Shown: positions 8,275-16,722 of the stretch, piece after piece
Layout of the letters: each line of letters opens with the position of its first letter
Position numbering within the stretch: the stretch's first letter is position 1
Source of the DNA: Myxococcales bacterium
GTDB lineage: Bacteria; Myxococcota_A; UBA9042
Reading direction: 5' to 3'
DNA: 64,000 nucleotides
Assembly: GCA_023954815.1 (NCBI GenBank)
Contig: JAGSHB010000001.1
Coordinates: forward strand, 95,911-159,910
The notes under the pieces: model-generated
Told to the model about the DNA's origin: nothing
Database searches by the model: none
Seen by the model: the letters and a program-made list of their open reading frames with translations, nothing else
Position numbers and translations under genes: made by a program

Positions 8275-8589
8275 ATGACGAAGAAGAAAACCCTTCCGTC
8301 CGTGAAGAAAAACGTCGCCGACTTCCTGTCGAGCGAAGAAGTGGCCATCAGTGACAAGCAGGAGGAGCGCGTTTCGAGCTACCTCATGTTGTCGAGTGAT
8401 GCGCCGTTGAATGCTGGTGAGGCTGCCCTTGGCGCTGAGCACTGCAGTCACGGTTCACACGGTAGCCACGGATCTCACGGCAGCCACGGCTCACACGGTA
8501 GCCACGGTTCACACGGTAGCCACGGTTCACACGGTAGCCACGGTTCACACGGTAGCCACGGTTCACACGGTAGCCACGGCTCCTGGTAG
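8275..8589 (+). CDS. Small Ser-His-Gly repeat peptide, possible RiPP-like precursor or metal-binding peptide
   Basis: A 104-residue product. Residues 1-57 form a soluble, charged leader-like segment (starts MTKKKTLPSVKKNVADFLSS, later SSYLMLSSDAPLNAGEAALG) ending in a Cys. This is followed by fifteen uninterrupted Ser-His-Gly triplets and a terminal Ser-Trp. No signal peptide is evident. His-x-Ser repeats recall the HxsA precursor family of radical-SAM-associated systems, but no radical SAM enzyme or other maturase lies in this window, so the comparison is only by analogy. A His-rich metal-binding role is the main alternative. The gene has its own likely promoter and a downstream hairpin, and is convergent with a sigma-factor gene. 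Near the 3' end the DNA repeat continues out of frame past the stop. Confidence 0.78.
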   Translation: MTKKKTLPSVKKNVADFLSSEEVAISDKQEERVSSYLMLSSDAPLNAGEAALGAEHCSHGSHGSHGSHGSHGSHGSHGSHGSHGSHGSHGSHGSHGSHGSHGSW

Positions 8590-8598
8590 CCACGGTTC
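8446..8598 (+). repeat. 18-bp tandem repeat encoding Ser-His-Gly pairs
   Basis: The unit TCACACGGTAGCCACGGT repeats about seven times, with third-position drift in the first copies and near identity in the later ones, implying recent expansion. The last copy has a net two-base loss around 8581-8586, and the repeat remains recognisable to about 8598, beyond the TAG stop at 8587-8589. The regular period without unique spacers excludes a CRISPR array. Confidence 0.9.
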
Positions 8599-8715
8599 TC
8601 CGCCGCTCGCTGTAGCCACCTCTTGCTGGGACCAACGGTGCCGGCAACCGTGAGGCGTTTCGGCGTCCGTAGGTCTACTAGCGCGCAGCGCACGACGAGA
8701 ATCACACAGTCACTT

Positions 8716-8746
8716 GCGCATCGATACCAGCACGGAATCGATGCGC
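8716..8746 (+). terminator. Strong hairpin downstream of the repeat-peptide gene
   Basis: Perfect ten-base inverted repeat GCGCATCGAT / ATCGATGCGC with an eleven-base loop, followed by TTGCTGCTTTTA. It sits between two convergent genes and could terminate either, although the T-run is poor. Confidence 0.6.
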
Positions 8747-8797
8747 TTGCTGCTTTTAGTGCAATCAGACCCTGCGGCTGCGCAAGCGGCTGAATGT

Positions 8798-9385
8798 TCA
8801 CACAGCAGTCGGGACGCAAGCGTCTACGGAACGGGGCGCGCCATCGACCGAATCGGAGAGCATCTCGCCCCAGGGTCGCGTCGCGTCGCTTGGGACGTTG
8901 CGGTGTGGCTGCTGTTCCATGGCCTGACGCAGTCTTGAAATCAACCGGAGATGCCCTCTCCGAGCTGCCGGATCGGACCAACCTTCCTGTCGGGCCACCG
9001 TCGCCAGCGAATGACCGCGCACATAGGTTCCGTTGAGCACTGCGCGATCTCGCTGCCCCAACTTGGCGCGCTCAAGGACACGTCTGGCATCGACGCGATT
9101 GCGGATTGGCCCGCTGTCATACATGCCCTCTGGCTGCGAGTTCAGGTAGTGCATCTTGCCGCGCACATTTCGGAGGTCGCGTCGTTTTTGATCGATGGCC
9201 CGGCACTTCAACACCTTCCACTGCGGCGTATGCAACATCTCCTCAACCTGAAGATTGCGGCTGTGCGCGTATTCCACCAGCCCCAACAAGGCAGTCGCGA
9301 CGAGGTCTTCGCGTTCAAAGGGATCTTGGGTGAGACGTTGCGCGATGATTTGGGCGGCGGTGAAAGCTGCGGGCTGACGTGACAT
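8798..9385 (-). CDS. Divergent sigma-70-family RNA polymerase sigma factor
   Basis: A 195-residue protein with a sigma region-2-like helix set (about residues 15-75: FEREDLVATALLGLVEYA, then KCRAIDQKRRDLRN) and a region-4-like helix-turn-helix (about 103-155: LGQRDRAVLNGTYVRGHSL followed by ATVARQEGWSD). The general layout is that of small alternative sigma factors, but the motifs are divergent and no anti-sigma gene is adjacent. ATG 9385 has AGGAGT seven bases upstream; a longer frame extends to 9631 across another gene's promoter. The roughly 40-residue tail after region 4 is unassigned. Confidence 0.75.
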   Translation of the reverse strand: MSRQPAAFTAAQIIAQRLTQDPFEREDLVATALLGLVEYAHSRNLQVEEMLHTPQWKVLKCRAIDQKRRDLRNVRGKMHYLNSQPEGMYDSGPIRNRVDARRVLERAKLGQRDRAVLNGTYVRGHSLATVARQEGWSDPAARRGHLRLISRLRQAMEQQPHRNVPSDATRPWGEMLSDSVDGAPRSVDACVPTAV

Positions 9386-9591
9386 CGGGACTCCTGGGCT
9401 CAGAGGGTAGACGACCTCTCTCAAAGCACAGTCGATGCCAGCTGCCTCATACTTTATGGAATATGCCGCAGAGTTCGATAGTTGTCCGATGGTCGGCGTT
9501 GCGGTGAGCGCTCGACCATGGGTCTGGCCGCCCCACCCCCTATGAGGCATCTGGGCCCCACGCTCGTCGCGCTTTGGAGGGGCCGACAATG

Positions 9592-9619
9592 TTGACGATC
9601 GCCACGGGGGACCTATGGT
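9592..9619 (+). promoter_or_regulatory. Putative promoter of the L,D-transpeptidase gene
   Basis: TTGACG at 9592-9597, a 16-base spacer, and TATGGT at 9614-9619, placed 57 bases before ATG 9676. Its position supports the shorter start for the downstream gene. Confidence 0.5.
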
Positions 9620-9675
9620 CGACGCGTGCACCTCTTGCGATGCGCAGCGCTGGGGCTATCCCCCGAGGAGGCGCA

Positions 9676-11631
9676 ATGAGTCGGCGACTAGCTAGCGGAT
9701 GGACCCTTTTCTTCATGGTCGCATCGCTGAGCGCCTGCGATACGGAGGACAAGACCCCGGCGACGCAGCCCGCGGCGGAAGTGCCGGTCGAGGCCGTCAA
9801 GAAGCCGCCGCCGCCGCCCGTGAAGGGGCCACCGCTCTCCGCGATCGCTGCCCGAGCGGCCAAGCGGGCAGCCGGGCTGAAAGCGCGTGACAAGGCGACG
9901 CTCAAGGGCCTACTCAAGAAAGTACGGCATGACGGACCGGTGCTGAAACATCTGTATAAGTCTTCAAAACTGCAACACTACACCGCCGACGGCACGTTGT
10001 CGGAGTCCGGAGATGCCCTGTTGGCGTTGCTCGCTGACTTGGAGCGCCACGGGGTCGATCGCCGGCCCTATCGCCTCGCAGATATTGACGCCGCGACCGC
10101 AGCCGTGGTCGCCGCTTTTCGCGCTGAGCGGACCGCAGCCGCAAACCTGGGCTCAGACGTAGGTGCGGCCAAGGTCGCCATGGCAGCGGCAGCGTGGACG
10201 CGCGGCGGTCCCGGCGGCGAGATCGTCCTGGTGAAAGCCAGCGGTGGAAAGCTCAGTGGCGCTGCTCGCAAAGGCCTCGGCGATGGACTCGATAAGGTGA
10301 TGGACGCGTCCATCAAGGTTCGCCAGGCCATGTGGCGGGCCGACGTGGCCATGAGCGCTGCAGCGGTTCGGTATGTCATCGACTTTACCATGGCAAAGCC
10401 CGCGCATCCCCACGAGTACATCAGCCCTGGGACGTTGCGGAAAAATGCGGATGCCGAGGCCGAGGCGCTGATCGCGCGGTTTGATGCCCACAAGGGTGCC
10501 CAAGCCAAGACGATGAAGGCCGCGTGGCCCACTCACCCGCAGTACAAGCGGCTGCTCAAGGCTGTCGATGCGTACAAGCGCTTGGCCGACAAAGGAGGGT
10601 GGGAGTTGCTCCCGCCACTCGGGCGCAAGAAGATCGAAAAGGGCGGTAAGGGGCCGTTCGTGCTTGCGTTGCGCAAGCGGTTGTTGGCCGAGGGCTACGA
10701 GCTGCCAGCCGACGGCGAGCGCTTCGACAAGCCGGTGCACCACGCGGTGGTCGAGTTTCAGCGTCGCCACCAACTCAAGGAAGATGGCGGCGTCGGCAAA
10801 GGGACCATCGCTGCACTCGACGTGACGGCAGAGCAGCGGGTTCGGCAGTTGAAGCTCGCGCTGACCCGGTGGCGGAGCGCATTGGCGCGTGATGCGGAAG
10901 GGTTCTACGCCCACGTCAACGTCGCCGCCCAGCGGGTGAAGCTGTACGACAAGAACAAGCGTATTCGGGAACATCGGGTGATCGTTGGCAAGGACAACGA
11001 CGACATCGACTACGACAAGCGCATCAAGGGCAAGATCAATCGCACCAAGCTGTTTAGCGCCAAAATGAAGCGCATCACCCTCGCGCCCAGGTGGTACCCG
11101 ACGCCCCGCGTGATCGATCTGGAGTTGGGGCCAGCGCTCGCCAAAGATCCCGACTACTTCGAAAAGCACGGCTACGTCTCTGAGATGCAGGCCGACGGCT
11201 CAGAGAAGGTCTACCAACGCGCTGGCAAATCCAACCTGCTCGGCGTGGTGAAGTTCCAATTCCCCAATAAACACGCGATCTACATGCACGACACCCCCGG
11301 CCGTGCGCTGTTTAAGCGGGCGCGCCGGGCTTACTCCCACGGTTGCGTCCGTCTGCACAAACCGAAGCAGCTCGCCTACTACCTGCTCAAGCGGGATCGC
11401 GGTTGGAAGCGTAAGAAGATCGACGAGATCATCAAAAAGCGCGAAGAGAAGATCGTCGGGCTGCGCAAGCACTTCTGGGTCTACATCGACTACATCAGCG
11501 CAACGGTCGACGATGACGGTACGACCCGGTTTTGGAGCGACATCTACGCCTACGACTTGGCCTATTTTACCGGCCAGCTTCCTGTTCAAGAGACGGAAGA
11601 GTACAAGGCAGCTTCGACCCGTGGTCTGTAG
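9676..11631 (+). CDS. Lipoprotein L,D-transpeptidase (YcbB-like) with peptidoglycan-binding domain
   Basis: Forms 3-3 cross-links or attaches proteins to peptidoglycan. The 651-residue protein starts at ATG 9676 with GAGGAGG before it. It has a lipobox LSAC (Cys21), a Pro-rich linker, a long helical scaffold domain, a PG_binding_1 module (about residues 320-385, GKGPFVLALRKRLLAEG) and a YkuD catalytic domain with SHGCVRL, catalytic Cys near 557. The size and order match the YcbB/LdtD class. Asp at +2 after the lipid Cys would, by the enterobacterial rule, retain it in the inner membrane. A small gene and a Ser/Thr kinase follow closely. Confidence 0.94.
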   Translation: MSRRLASGWTLFFMVASLSACDTEDKTPATQPAAEVPVEAVKKPPPPPVKGPPLSAIAARAAKRAAGLKARDKATLKGLLKKVRHDGPVLKHLYKSSKLQHYTADGTLSESGDALLALLADLERHGVDRRPYRLADIDAATAAVVAAFRAERTAAANLGSDVGAAKVAMAAAAWTRGGPGGEIVLVKASGGKLSGAARKGLGDGLDKVMDASIKVRQAMWRADVAMSAAAVRYVIDFTMAKPAHPHEYISPGTLRKNADAEAEALIARFDAHKGAQAKTMKAAWPTHPQYKRLLKAVDAYKRLADKGGWELLPPLGRKKIEKGGKGPFVLALRKRLLAEGYELPADGERFDKPVHHAVVEFQRRHQLKEDGGVGKGTIAALDVTAEQRVRQLKLALTRWRSALARDAEGFYAHVNVAAQRVKLYDKNKRIREHRVIVGKDNDDIDYDKRIKGKINRTKLFSAKMKRITLAPRWYPTPRVIDLELGPALAKDPDYFEKHGYVSEMQADGSEKVYQRAGKSNLLGVVKFQFPNKHAIYMHDTPGRALFKRARRAYSHGCVRLHKPKQLAYYLLKRDRGWKRKKIDEIIKKREEKIVGLRKHFWVYIDYISATVDDDGTTRFWSDIYAYDLAYFTGQLPVQETEEYKAASTRGL

Positions 11632-11666
11632 TGTTGGCGGGCGTGAGCGCGAAGAGAGGGACCCGG

Positions 11667-11906
11667 ATGGGCGGCGATGAGCAGCGCGATGAACCCAACA
11701 CCGCAAGCGGCGACGCCGACGTGACGCGGGAAGCTGATTTGGGCACGGAGACCCTGGCAAATCAGTACGAGATTCGAATTCTGGCGGATGGACGCGTCGT
11801 CTTTGGCGACCTCCCTCAGGGGCTTTTGGAAGTGGCGCGAGTTGTGGCAGGGTCCGAACCCGGGCCGCAGACTGTGGTGCCGGAGAGCGAGAACCACGAC
11901 GAATGA
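11667..11906 (+). CDS. Small hypothetical protein coupled to the kinase gene
   Basis: A 79-residue acidic product. The first half is charged and low complexity; the second half has a short hydrophobic, domain-like stretch (YEIRILADGRVVFGDLP). GAGAGGG precedes ATG 11667, and the stop overlaps the kinase start as ATGA at 11903-11906, the strongest argument that it is translated. I do not recognise a family. Confidence 0.72.
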   Translation: MGGDEQRDEPNTASGDADVTREADLGTETLANQYEIRILADGRVVFGDLPQGLLEVARVVAGSEPGPQTVVPESENHDE

Positions 11907-13711
11907 ATCGCCTCTGTCCCATGTGTGGCAACAAGACGGAACAAGCGCGTTGCCCGAAAGACGGCACCGCGACGCTGGTCTTAGCCCAAAACCCAGACAG
12001 CCGACTCTCTGAAGGTACTGAGATCAATGGCCGATATCGCATCGGGCAGGCGATCGGGCAGGGCGGTTTTGGTGCCGTCTATCGGGCGACCAGCTTGGCG
12101 ACCGGCCAGACGATGGCGGTCAAAGTCCTGGGGATTTCGCTCGACAGCGACGAGTCTGAGCTGATTCAGCGCTTTTTTGCTGAAGCTCAGATCACCGCCA
12201 GCTTGAAGCATCCCAATACGATTCGCGTGTTTGACTTCGGCCAGACCGAGGGCGGCGCGCTCTACATCGCCATGGAGCTGCTCAGCGGCCAGGACCTCAA
12301 CGAACTGCTGCGCGAGCGCCGGCACGCAGGTACCGCGTTGACCCAGGCGGAGACGTCTCGCATCGCCGCCCAGTCCCTGCGCAGCCTCACCGAAGCCCAT
12401 ATGAGTGGTCTGGTGCACCGGGATCTCAAACCGCACAACATCTTTCTCAACGATGTGCCGGGCGACGATCCGATCGTGAAAGTCCTGGATTTCGGCATCG
12501 CCAAGCGCTTGGGATCCAATCTGACGGGCACGGGGCAGGCCTTTGGCACGCCCAACTACATGAGCCCGGAACAGGCGCAGAATCGACCGATCGACGCCCG
12601 CAGCGATCTCTACTCTCTCGGTGTGGTGCTGTATCAATGCGTGGCCGGCGCTTGCCCCTTCGAAGGGGACAATCCGTTGGCGGTGCTGTTGTCGCACGTC
12701 ACCGACAAGCCAGAAGATCTGTACGCGCGCGCCAAACATCCCGTGAGCCGGGAATTTGCTGCCGTGATCGAGCGGTCGCTGGCCAAAGACCCGAACGATC
12801 GTTTTGCAGACGCCATCGAGATGCGCCGCGCCCTGGAGGGCTGTCCACCGGCGCCGTCCGAAGCGCAGTGGAAAAGCGGTGAGGCTGAACCGCAGCCCGC
12901 CGATCCGAGCGGTACGCCCGATGCGCCCGTCGATGACCGCACTGCCGCATACGCGCCGATTGCGGTGGGCGATGGGCCTGTCCATGTCGTGCCGCCGAAG
13001 AACGCCACGCCCGCGGCTGAGCCCGAGGGTGGCTCGGGCTATACACAGGCCTTTCTCGACCGTGGATTAGCCGACGAGGTCGCTGCCGTCCTCTCAGCAA
13101 AATCGGCAGGCGAGTCCACCGGAGAACAAGACGAACCGCTGCCAAAACCCCGGTCTGCCGCCTGGATGGCGCTGCCGCTGCTGTTGTTGGCCGCTGGCGC
13201 TGGGCTCTGGTTCTTTCTCGGTGGTACGTCATCGCAGGCCAATGTAGCCGTGGCTTCCGACGCTGGATTGTCCACCGACGCAAGCGCTGCTGTGACGGGA
13301 GTTGACGCGGGTCAGCCCCCAGACGCGGGGGCTTCCCTTGCTGCCGATTCAGTTGGGCAGGACGCGGCACAGGCATTGGACGCATCCGGCGACACGCAGG
13401 TAGCGTCGCTGACGACCATCGCCTTGAAGACGCAGCCACCTGGGGCCCAGGTGCGTATCGACGGAAAGGTCGTCGGCAAGACGCCGCTGCCACTGCAGCT
13501 GGCGAACGACGGGACGCTGCGCGCGACCCTCAGCCGCGCTGGTTACCGCGACAAAGAGGTGGTGCTGGTCAAATCAGATGCGCCGGCGCGTACGGTGAGC
13601 TTGACGAAAGTTCCGAGAGTACGGAAGCCGCGACCTGTGAAGCGCCCCAAGCCTCCACCACGCAAGGTCAGGCCCCCCAAGGTCAAGAGCGCCCTCGAGG
13701 AGCGCCTGTAG
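11903..13711 (+). CDS. Membrane Ser/Thr protein kinase with N-terminal zinc ribbon and C-terminal PEGA domain
   Basis: A 602-residue Hanks-type kinase. Two CxxC-like elements (CPMCG and a later RCPKDGT) suggest a zinc ribbon in residues 5-22. The kinase domain follows, with glycine loop IGQGGFG (51-57), Lys74, HRDLKPHN (172-179) and DFG (196-198), so it looks catalytically complete. A Pro/Ala-rich juxtamembrane stretch leads to one transmembrane helix (WMALPLLLLAAGAGLWFFL), then an extracytoplasmic Asp/Ala-rich linker and a PEGA domain (TQPPGAQVRIDGKVVGKTPL) with a very basic tail. PEGA and the neighbouring transpeptidase hint at a cell-envelope sensing role, which is inference. Confidence 0.95.
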   Translation: MNRLCPMCGNKTEQARCPKDGTATLVLAQNPDSRLSEGTEINGRYRIGQAIGQGGFGAVYRATSLATGQTMAVKVLGISLDSDESELIQRFFAEAQITASLKHPNTIRVFDFGQTEGGALYIAMELLSGQDLNELLRERRHAGTALTQAETSRIAAQSLRSLTEAHMSGLVHRDLKPHNIFLNDVPGDDPIVKVLDFGIAKRLGSNLTGTGQAFGTPNYMSPEQAQNRPIDARSDLYSLGVVLYQCVAGACPFEGDNPLAVLLSHVTDKPEDLYARAKHPVSREFAAVIERSLAKDPNDRFADAIEMRRALEGCPPAPSEAQWKSGEAEPQPADPSGTPDAPVDDRTAAYAPIAVGDGPVHVVPPKNATPAAEPEGGSGYTQAFLDRGLADEVAAVLSAKSAGESTGEQDEPLPKPRSAAWMALPLLLLAAGAGLWFFLGGTSSQANVAVASDAGLSTDASAAVTGVDAGQPPDAGASLAADSVGQDAAQALDASGDTQVASLTTIALKTQPPGAQVRIDGKVVGKTPLPLQLANDGTLRATLSRAGYRDKEVVLVKSDAPARTVSLTKVPRVRKPRPVKRPKPPPRKVRPPKVKSALEERL

Positions 13712-13757
13712 TCTCATCGCCACGATTGTCCGTTCCACAACCCCGCTGGAGTCCAGC

Positions 13758-14507
13758 TTGTCCCCACGCAGCCCGGTTCTCAATTCGCTCTCGCTCGTGA
13801 TCCCGGCCTACAACGAGGCCGATCGCTTGCCGCAAAGCTTGCGGCACATCCTCGCCTGGATGGATGACACAGAGGTGAAGGGTGAAGTGATCGTCGTCGA
13901 TGACGGCTCCACAGACGCCACAGCGGACCTCGCTGAAGAGATCGCCGCTTCCGATCCGCGGGTCAGCGTGATTCGGCAGCCGGGCAACCGTGGAAAAGGC
14001 GCCGCGGTCAGACGTGGAGTCGAAGTCTCACGAGAGGCTTGGATCTTGTTTTCAGACGCTGACCTGTCGACGCCGATTGAAGACGTAGTGCGGTTAGCTA
14101 AAGTCTCCGACACTGGCATCGAAGTGGTCATTGGCTCACGGGACGTCAGCGACAGCCAGATCGAGGAACACCAACCCTGGTACCGAGAGGCCATGGGGCG
14201 GACGTTTAACCGGATTGTTCAGACGTTCGCCGTGCCGGGCATCAAGGACACGCAGTGCGGCTTCAAGTTGTTCTCGCGCGAGGCTGCTCGGCGGTGCTTT
14301 GGCCACATGACCATCGAGCGGTTTGCTTTTGACGTGGAAGTGCTGTTTTTGGCGCGCCGCTTCGGTTACGAGATCGCTGAGGTCGGTGTGCGCTGGCGCA
14401 ACGACGATCGTTCGACAGTGGACCCGCTGCGCGATGCGACGCGAATGTTCTCCGACGTGATGCGTATTCGGCTGCGCCATCGCGGGCTGTCGCCCGACGC
14501 TCCCTGA
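13758..14507 (+). CDS. GT2 glycosyltransferase, dolichyl-phosphate-glucose/mannose synthase type
   Basis: A 249-residue cytosolic-side glycosyltransferase that likely charges a polyprenyl phosphate with a sugar from a nucleotide-sugar donor. Motifs: LVIPAYNEADRLP, VDDGSTDAT, RGKGAAVRRG-like NRGKGAAVR, FSDADLSTP and the family-typical DTQCGFKLFSREA, as in eukaryotic ALG5-like enzymes. The start is most likely TTG 13758, with GGAG seven bases upstream; no ATG lies near the conserved N-terminus. It is convergent with a polytopic membrane protein gene that could be a partner. Confidence 0.9.
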   Translation: MSPRSPVLNSLSLVIPAYNEADRLPQSLRHILAWMDDTEVKGEVIVVDDGSTDATADLAEEIAASDPRVSVIRQPGNRGKGAAVRRGVEVSREAWILFSDADLSTPIEDVVRLAKVSDTGIEVVIGSRDVSDSQIEEHQPWYREAMGRTFNRIVQTFAVPGIKDTQCGFKLFSREAARRCFGHMTIERFAFDVEVLFLARRFGYEIAEVGVRWRNDDRSTVDPLRDATRMFSDVMRIRLRHRGLSPDAP

Positions 14508-14582
14508 GGTGGCGCCTAGCCTGACTCCAGCGCTCGTGTTCATGGGGTTTTATACGGATCGCCGAATCAAGTGCGATTCGTA

Positions 14583-16031
14583 CTAGCGCGAAGTTTCCGT
14601 TACAGGATGGGCAGGGGCCAACGCTCGCGGGCGACTCGGCGAGCGTCTACTGTTTTTCGTCTTTTTTGCGTCGCGCTTGGCAGCGGAAGGCGCCTTCCCA
14701 TCGGCCATGTGCAGTACGCAGGACGTCTCGTTGCAGCGTGCGACAGGTAGCGCCAGATGCCAGCCAGATGCCACAGGGCCCAGCGGCGGTTGCCGGACGA
14801 CGACGAAGTCTGCGGCGAACGCATCCCAGTCCGCGCTCTTGCCGGAGACCACGCCGAGGCGCTTGAGGGCCTTGATGAGGGGTCGCGCTCCGAACCGGTC
14901 TGGAAACAGGTTCGCGGGGGCGCCTAGGGCGGCCATCAGCTCGACATCGTCTGACCGAAGGACCAGTGGGGTGACAGCTGTACTATCTCCCACCGAGGAG
15001 AGCGCCGCGCCCAGTGTACTGCGCGGGTCTGGCCGGTGTGTGCGGTCCACCCAGCCGCAGAGTAGGAGCACCGCAGCAAGCGCCGCAGCGGTCGCTCGGT
15101 TGGGTCCATTGAGCCAGCGAACAGCTTCGCCGAGGCCGCCGGCGATGAGAAGTGGCGCAATGAGGGTGCTAGTGGAAATCGGGAAGGTGCCCAGCGTCAG
15201 CCCACATACAAGCCACCACACCGCGCCCGCGGCGATTGGACCACGAGCGGGGGCCCAGCGCACCGCCAACAATGCGGGTACGACGGGAATCGTCAGCAGG
15301 ACGGAGAGCAGGCCGCCGATGGCCTTGGTGTCTTGCATACCGCCCAGCACGACGATCGGCGCGGGCTTCCGCAACGCGCCGATCGTGGCGTTCCACCAGT
15401 TCAGGAGATTGTCGCCGGGAAATGCGACCACGATGGCAGCACCGGCCAGGGCGACGCCCGCAAACCAACTGAGCGCAATCGGTCGGGAAGCGACGCCAGG
15501 CGCAGGCGAGGGCCGGGGAAACAAGGCGCCGACAACAGCCAGCCCCATAGCGCCGGGCAGGCCTAACGGAGACACCAGTGCAGCGAGCAGCAACCCGAAC
15601 CCGAGCAATAGGGATCCACCGATGGCGTGGCGCTCGGCCAGGTGGCCCGACAAAAGGACGGTGAGAGTCGCCAGGAGCAGGGCGACTTCGATACCGACGG
15701 TGCAGAGGCTGTCTGGCGCGATGAGCAACACCAGCAGTGCAGCAAGCCACGACAGCCGTTTCGCCCCGCAAAAGTAGGCTACAAGCACCAATCCAGCTGC
15801 GTTGAGTACGCCCATTGTCGCCCAGACCACTTGGATCTTGAGTGCCGCGCCGTCGCCCTTGAGCACCCGGCCGACGGTCCGCAGTGCGCCGCCGCCACCA
15901 CCTGCGCCGTCGAGCAAGGTCGCCGCGGACGCGCTCCAGGACGGAGAGAGCAGCCAGAGTGCGAGCACCGCTAGGCCGGAGCCTATAGCCGCGAATAGGA
16001 CCGACCGAGGGCGTGGCTGTTCACCGACCAC
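14583..16031 (-). CDS. Polytopic membrane protein with C-terminal soluble domain
   Basis: A 482-residue protein with roughly nine to ten hydrophobic helices in the first 330 residues (for example LVLVAYFCGA, GSLLLGFGLLLAAL, AALAAVLLLCGW) and a soluble C-terminal region that includes CNETSCVLHM, ending in a basic Lys/Arg-rich tail. The layout is reminiscent of GT-C-type glycosyltransferases, but I find no diagnostic catalytic motif. The start is a GTG that overlaps the end of the upstream gene by 11 bases. The convergent GT2 gene makes a lipid-linked sugar role conceivable. Confidence 0.8.
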   Translation of the reverse strand: MVGEQPRPRSVLFAAIGSGLAVLALWLLSPSWSASAATLLDGAGGGGGALRTVGRVLKGDGAALKIQVVWATMGVLNAAGLVLVAYFCGAKRLSWLAALLVLLIAPDSLCTVGIEVALLLATLTVLLSGHLAERHAIGGSLLLGFGLLLAALVSPLGLPGAMGLAVVGALFPRPSPAPGVASRPIALSWFAGVALAGAAIVVAFPGDNLLNWWNATIGALRKPAPIVVLGGMQDTKAIGGLLSVLLTIPVVPALLAVRWAPARGPIAAGAVWWLVCGLTLGTFPISTSTLIAPLLIAGGLGEAVRWLNGPNRATAAALAAVLLLCGWVDRTHRPDPRSTLGAALSSVGDSTAVTPLVLRSDDVELMAALGAPANLFPDRFGARPLIKALKRLGVVSGKSADWDAFAADFVVVRQPPLGPVASGWHLALPVARCNETSCVLHMADGKAPSAAKRDAKKTKNSRRSPSRPRALAPAHPVTETSR

Positions 16032-16722
16032 GGGCTGCCTCCGGTGCGCGCTTCATCTTGCGCTCTGTGGCCGATCCACCACGCGTCTTGCCTCGCGCCC
16101 CTCTCCGCGACGTAACTTGTCGCTTTCCGGTCATCCAAACCTGCGCGCAGGCCATGCGCCAACGGTTGTTGGACGCGGCGAATTCGACCGTCAGCGACGC
16201 GGTACGGGGGCCGGGTTTGATGTCGGCGCTGTCCTCACCAGGGCGCCATTCGTCATTGACCGACGTGCTCAACAGCAGCTCATCGTTCAAGTTCACTCGC
16301 AGGCTGACCGCCTTGCCGCCGCCCGAACCGGTCAGCAGCGCGATCTTCGCGTGCGCCTTCGCTCCGACCGGCACCCTGTCCCACCGCAGCACCGTCGGTT
16401 TGTTATCGGCCTGCGGATGAACCCAGAGACAGCGCATGCCCTCGCCAGATCCGCGCCCAGCGTAGGGCCCAACGAAAGCCCACGCAGCCTTGCCACAGCG
16501 GAAACGCCCGGGATTCGGGAGCCATTGGCACGGGGCTGCGGCCTTGCCCCGCCCGACGACAGCCATGGCTTTGGGGAGGGCGTCAAGCACGTCGAACGTG
16601 GTGTCTGGCTGCGGCGTTGGCGGGGCAGCGCTCAGGGTGTTCGTGGCGCCCACGGCCCCGTAGATCGCGAGGCCTGCCAAGACGATCCACACATAGATCC
16701 GATGCTGGCGACCCGCGTCCAT
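16021..16722 (-). CDS. Hypothetical membrane-anchored protein
   Basis: A 233-residue protein with one N-terminal membrane segment (IYVWIVLAGLAIYGAVG), so it is probably anchored with the rest outside the cytoplasm. The body has beta-rich stretches with VLRWDRVPVGAKAHAKIALL and VSLRVNLNDELLLS, resembling a carbohydrate-binding-like sandwich, and a basic tail. I do not recognise the family. It precedes and overlaps by 11 bases the polytopic membrane protein gene, so the two are likely an operon acting together. Confidence 0.78.
   Translation of the reverse strand: MDAGRQHRIYVWIVLAGLAIYGAVGATNTLSAAPPTPQPDTTFDVLDALPKAMAVVGRGKAAAPCQWLPNPGRFRCGKAAWAFVGPYAGRGSGEGMRCLWVHPQADNKPTVLRWDRVPVGAKAHAKIALLTGSGGGKAVSLRVNLNDELLLSTSVNDEWRPGEDSADIKPGPRTASLTVEFAASNNRWRMACAQVWMTGKRQVTSRRGARGKTRGGSATERKMKRAPEAARGR

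Noticed and set aside
8142..8354. GTG-started 70-codon frame with perfect AAGGAGG
   Set aside because: Not annotated as a gene because it overlaps the peptide gene in another frame and has no conserved features; kept only as a finding on possible leader translation.
8446..8598. CRISPR-like array
   Set aside because: Direct repeats are contiguous without unique spacers and encode a peptide; no cas genes are present.
8384..8647. Minus-strand frame with Asn-Arg-Gly-Tyr-Arg-Val repeats across the 18-bp tandem
   Set aside because: Any 18-bp repeat without stops gives repeat peptides in several frames. This one has no leader, promoter or ribosome site, unlike the plus frame.
14677..15777. 366-codon plus frame opposite the polytopic membrane protein
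   Set aside because: Low-complexity Arg/Ser/Pro composition and no motif; the minus frame has clear membrane helices and an 11-base coupled neighbour.
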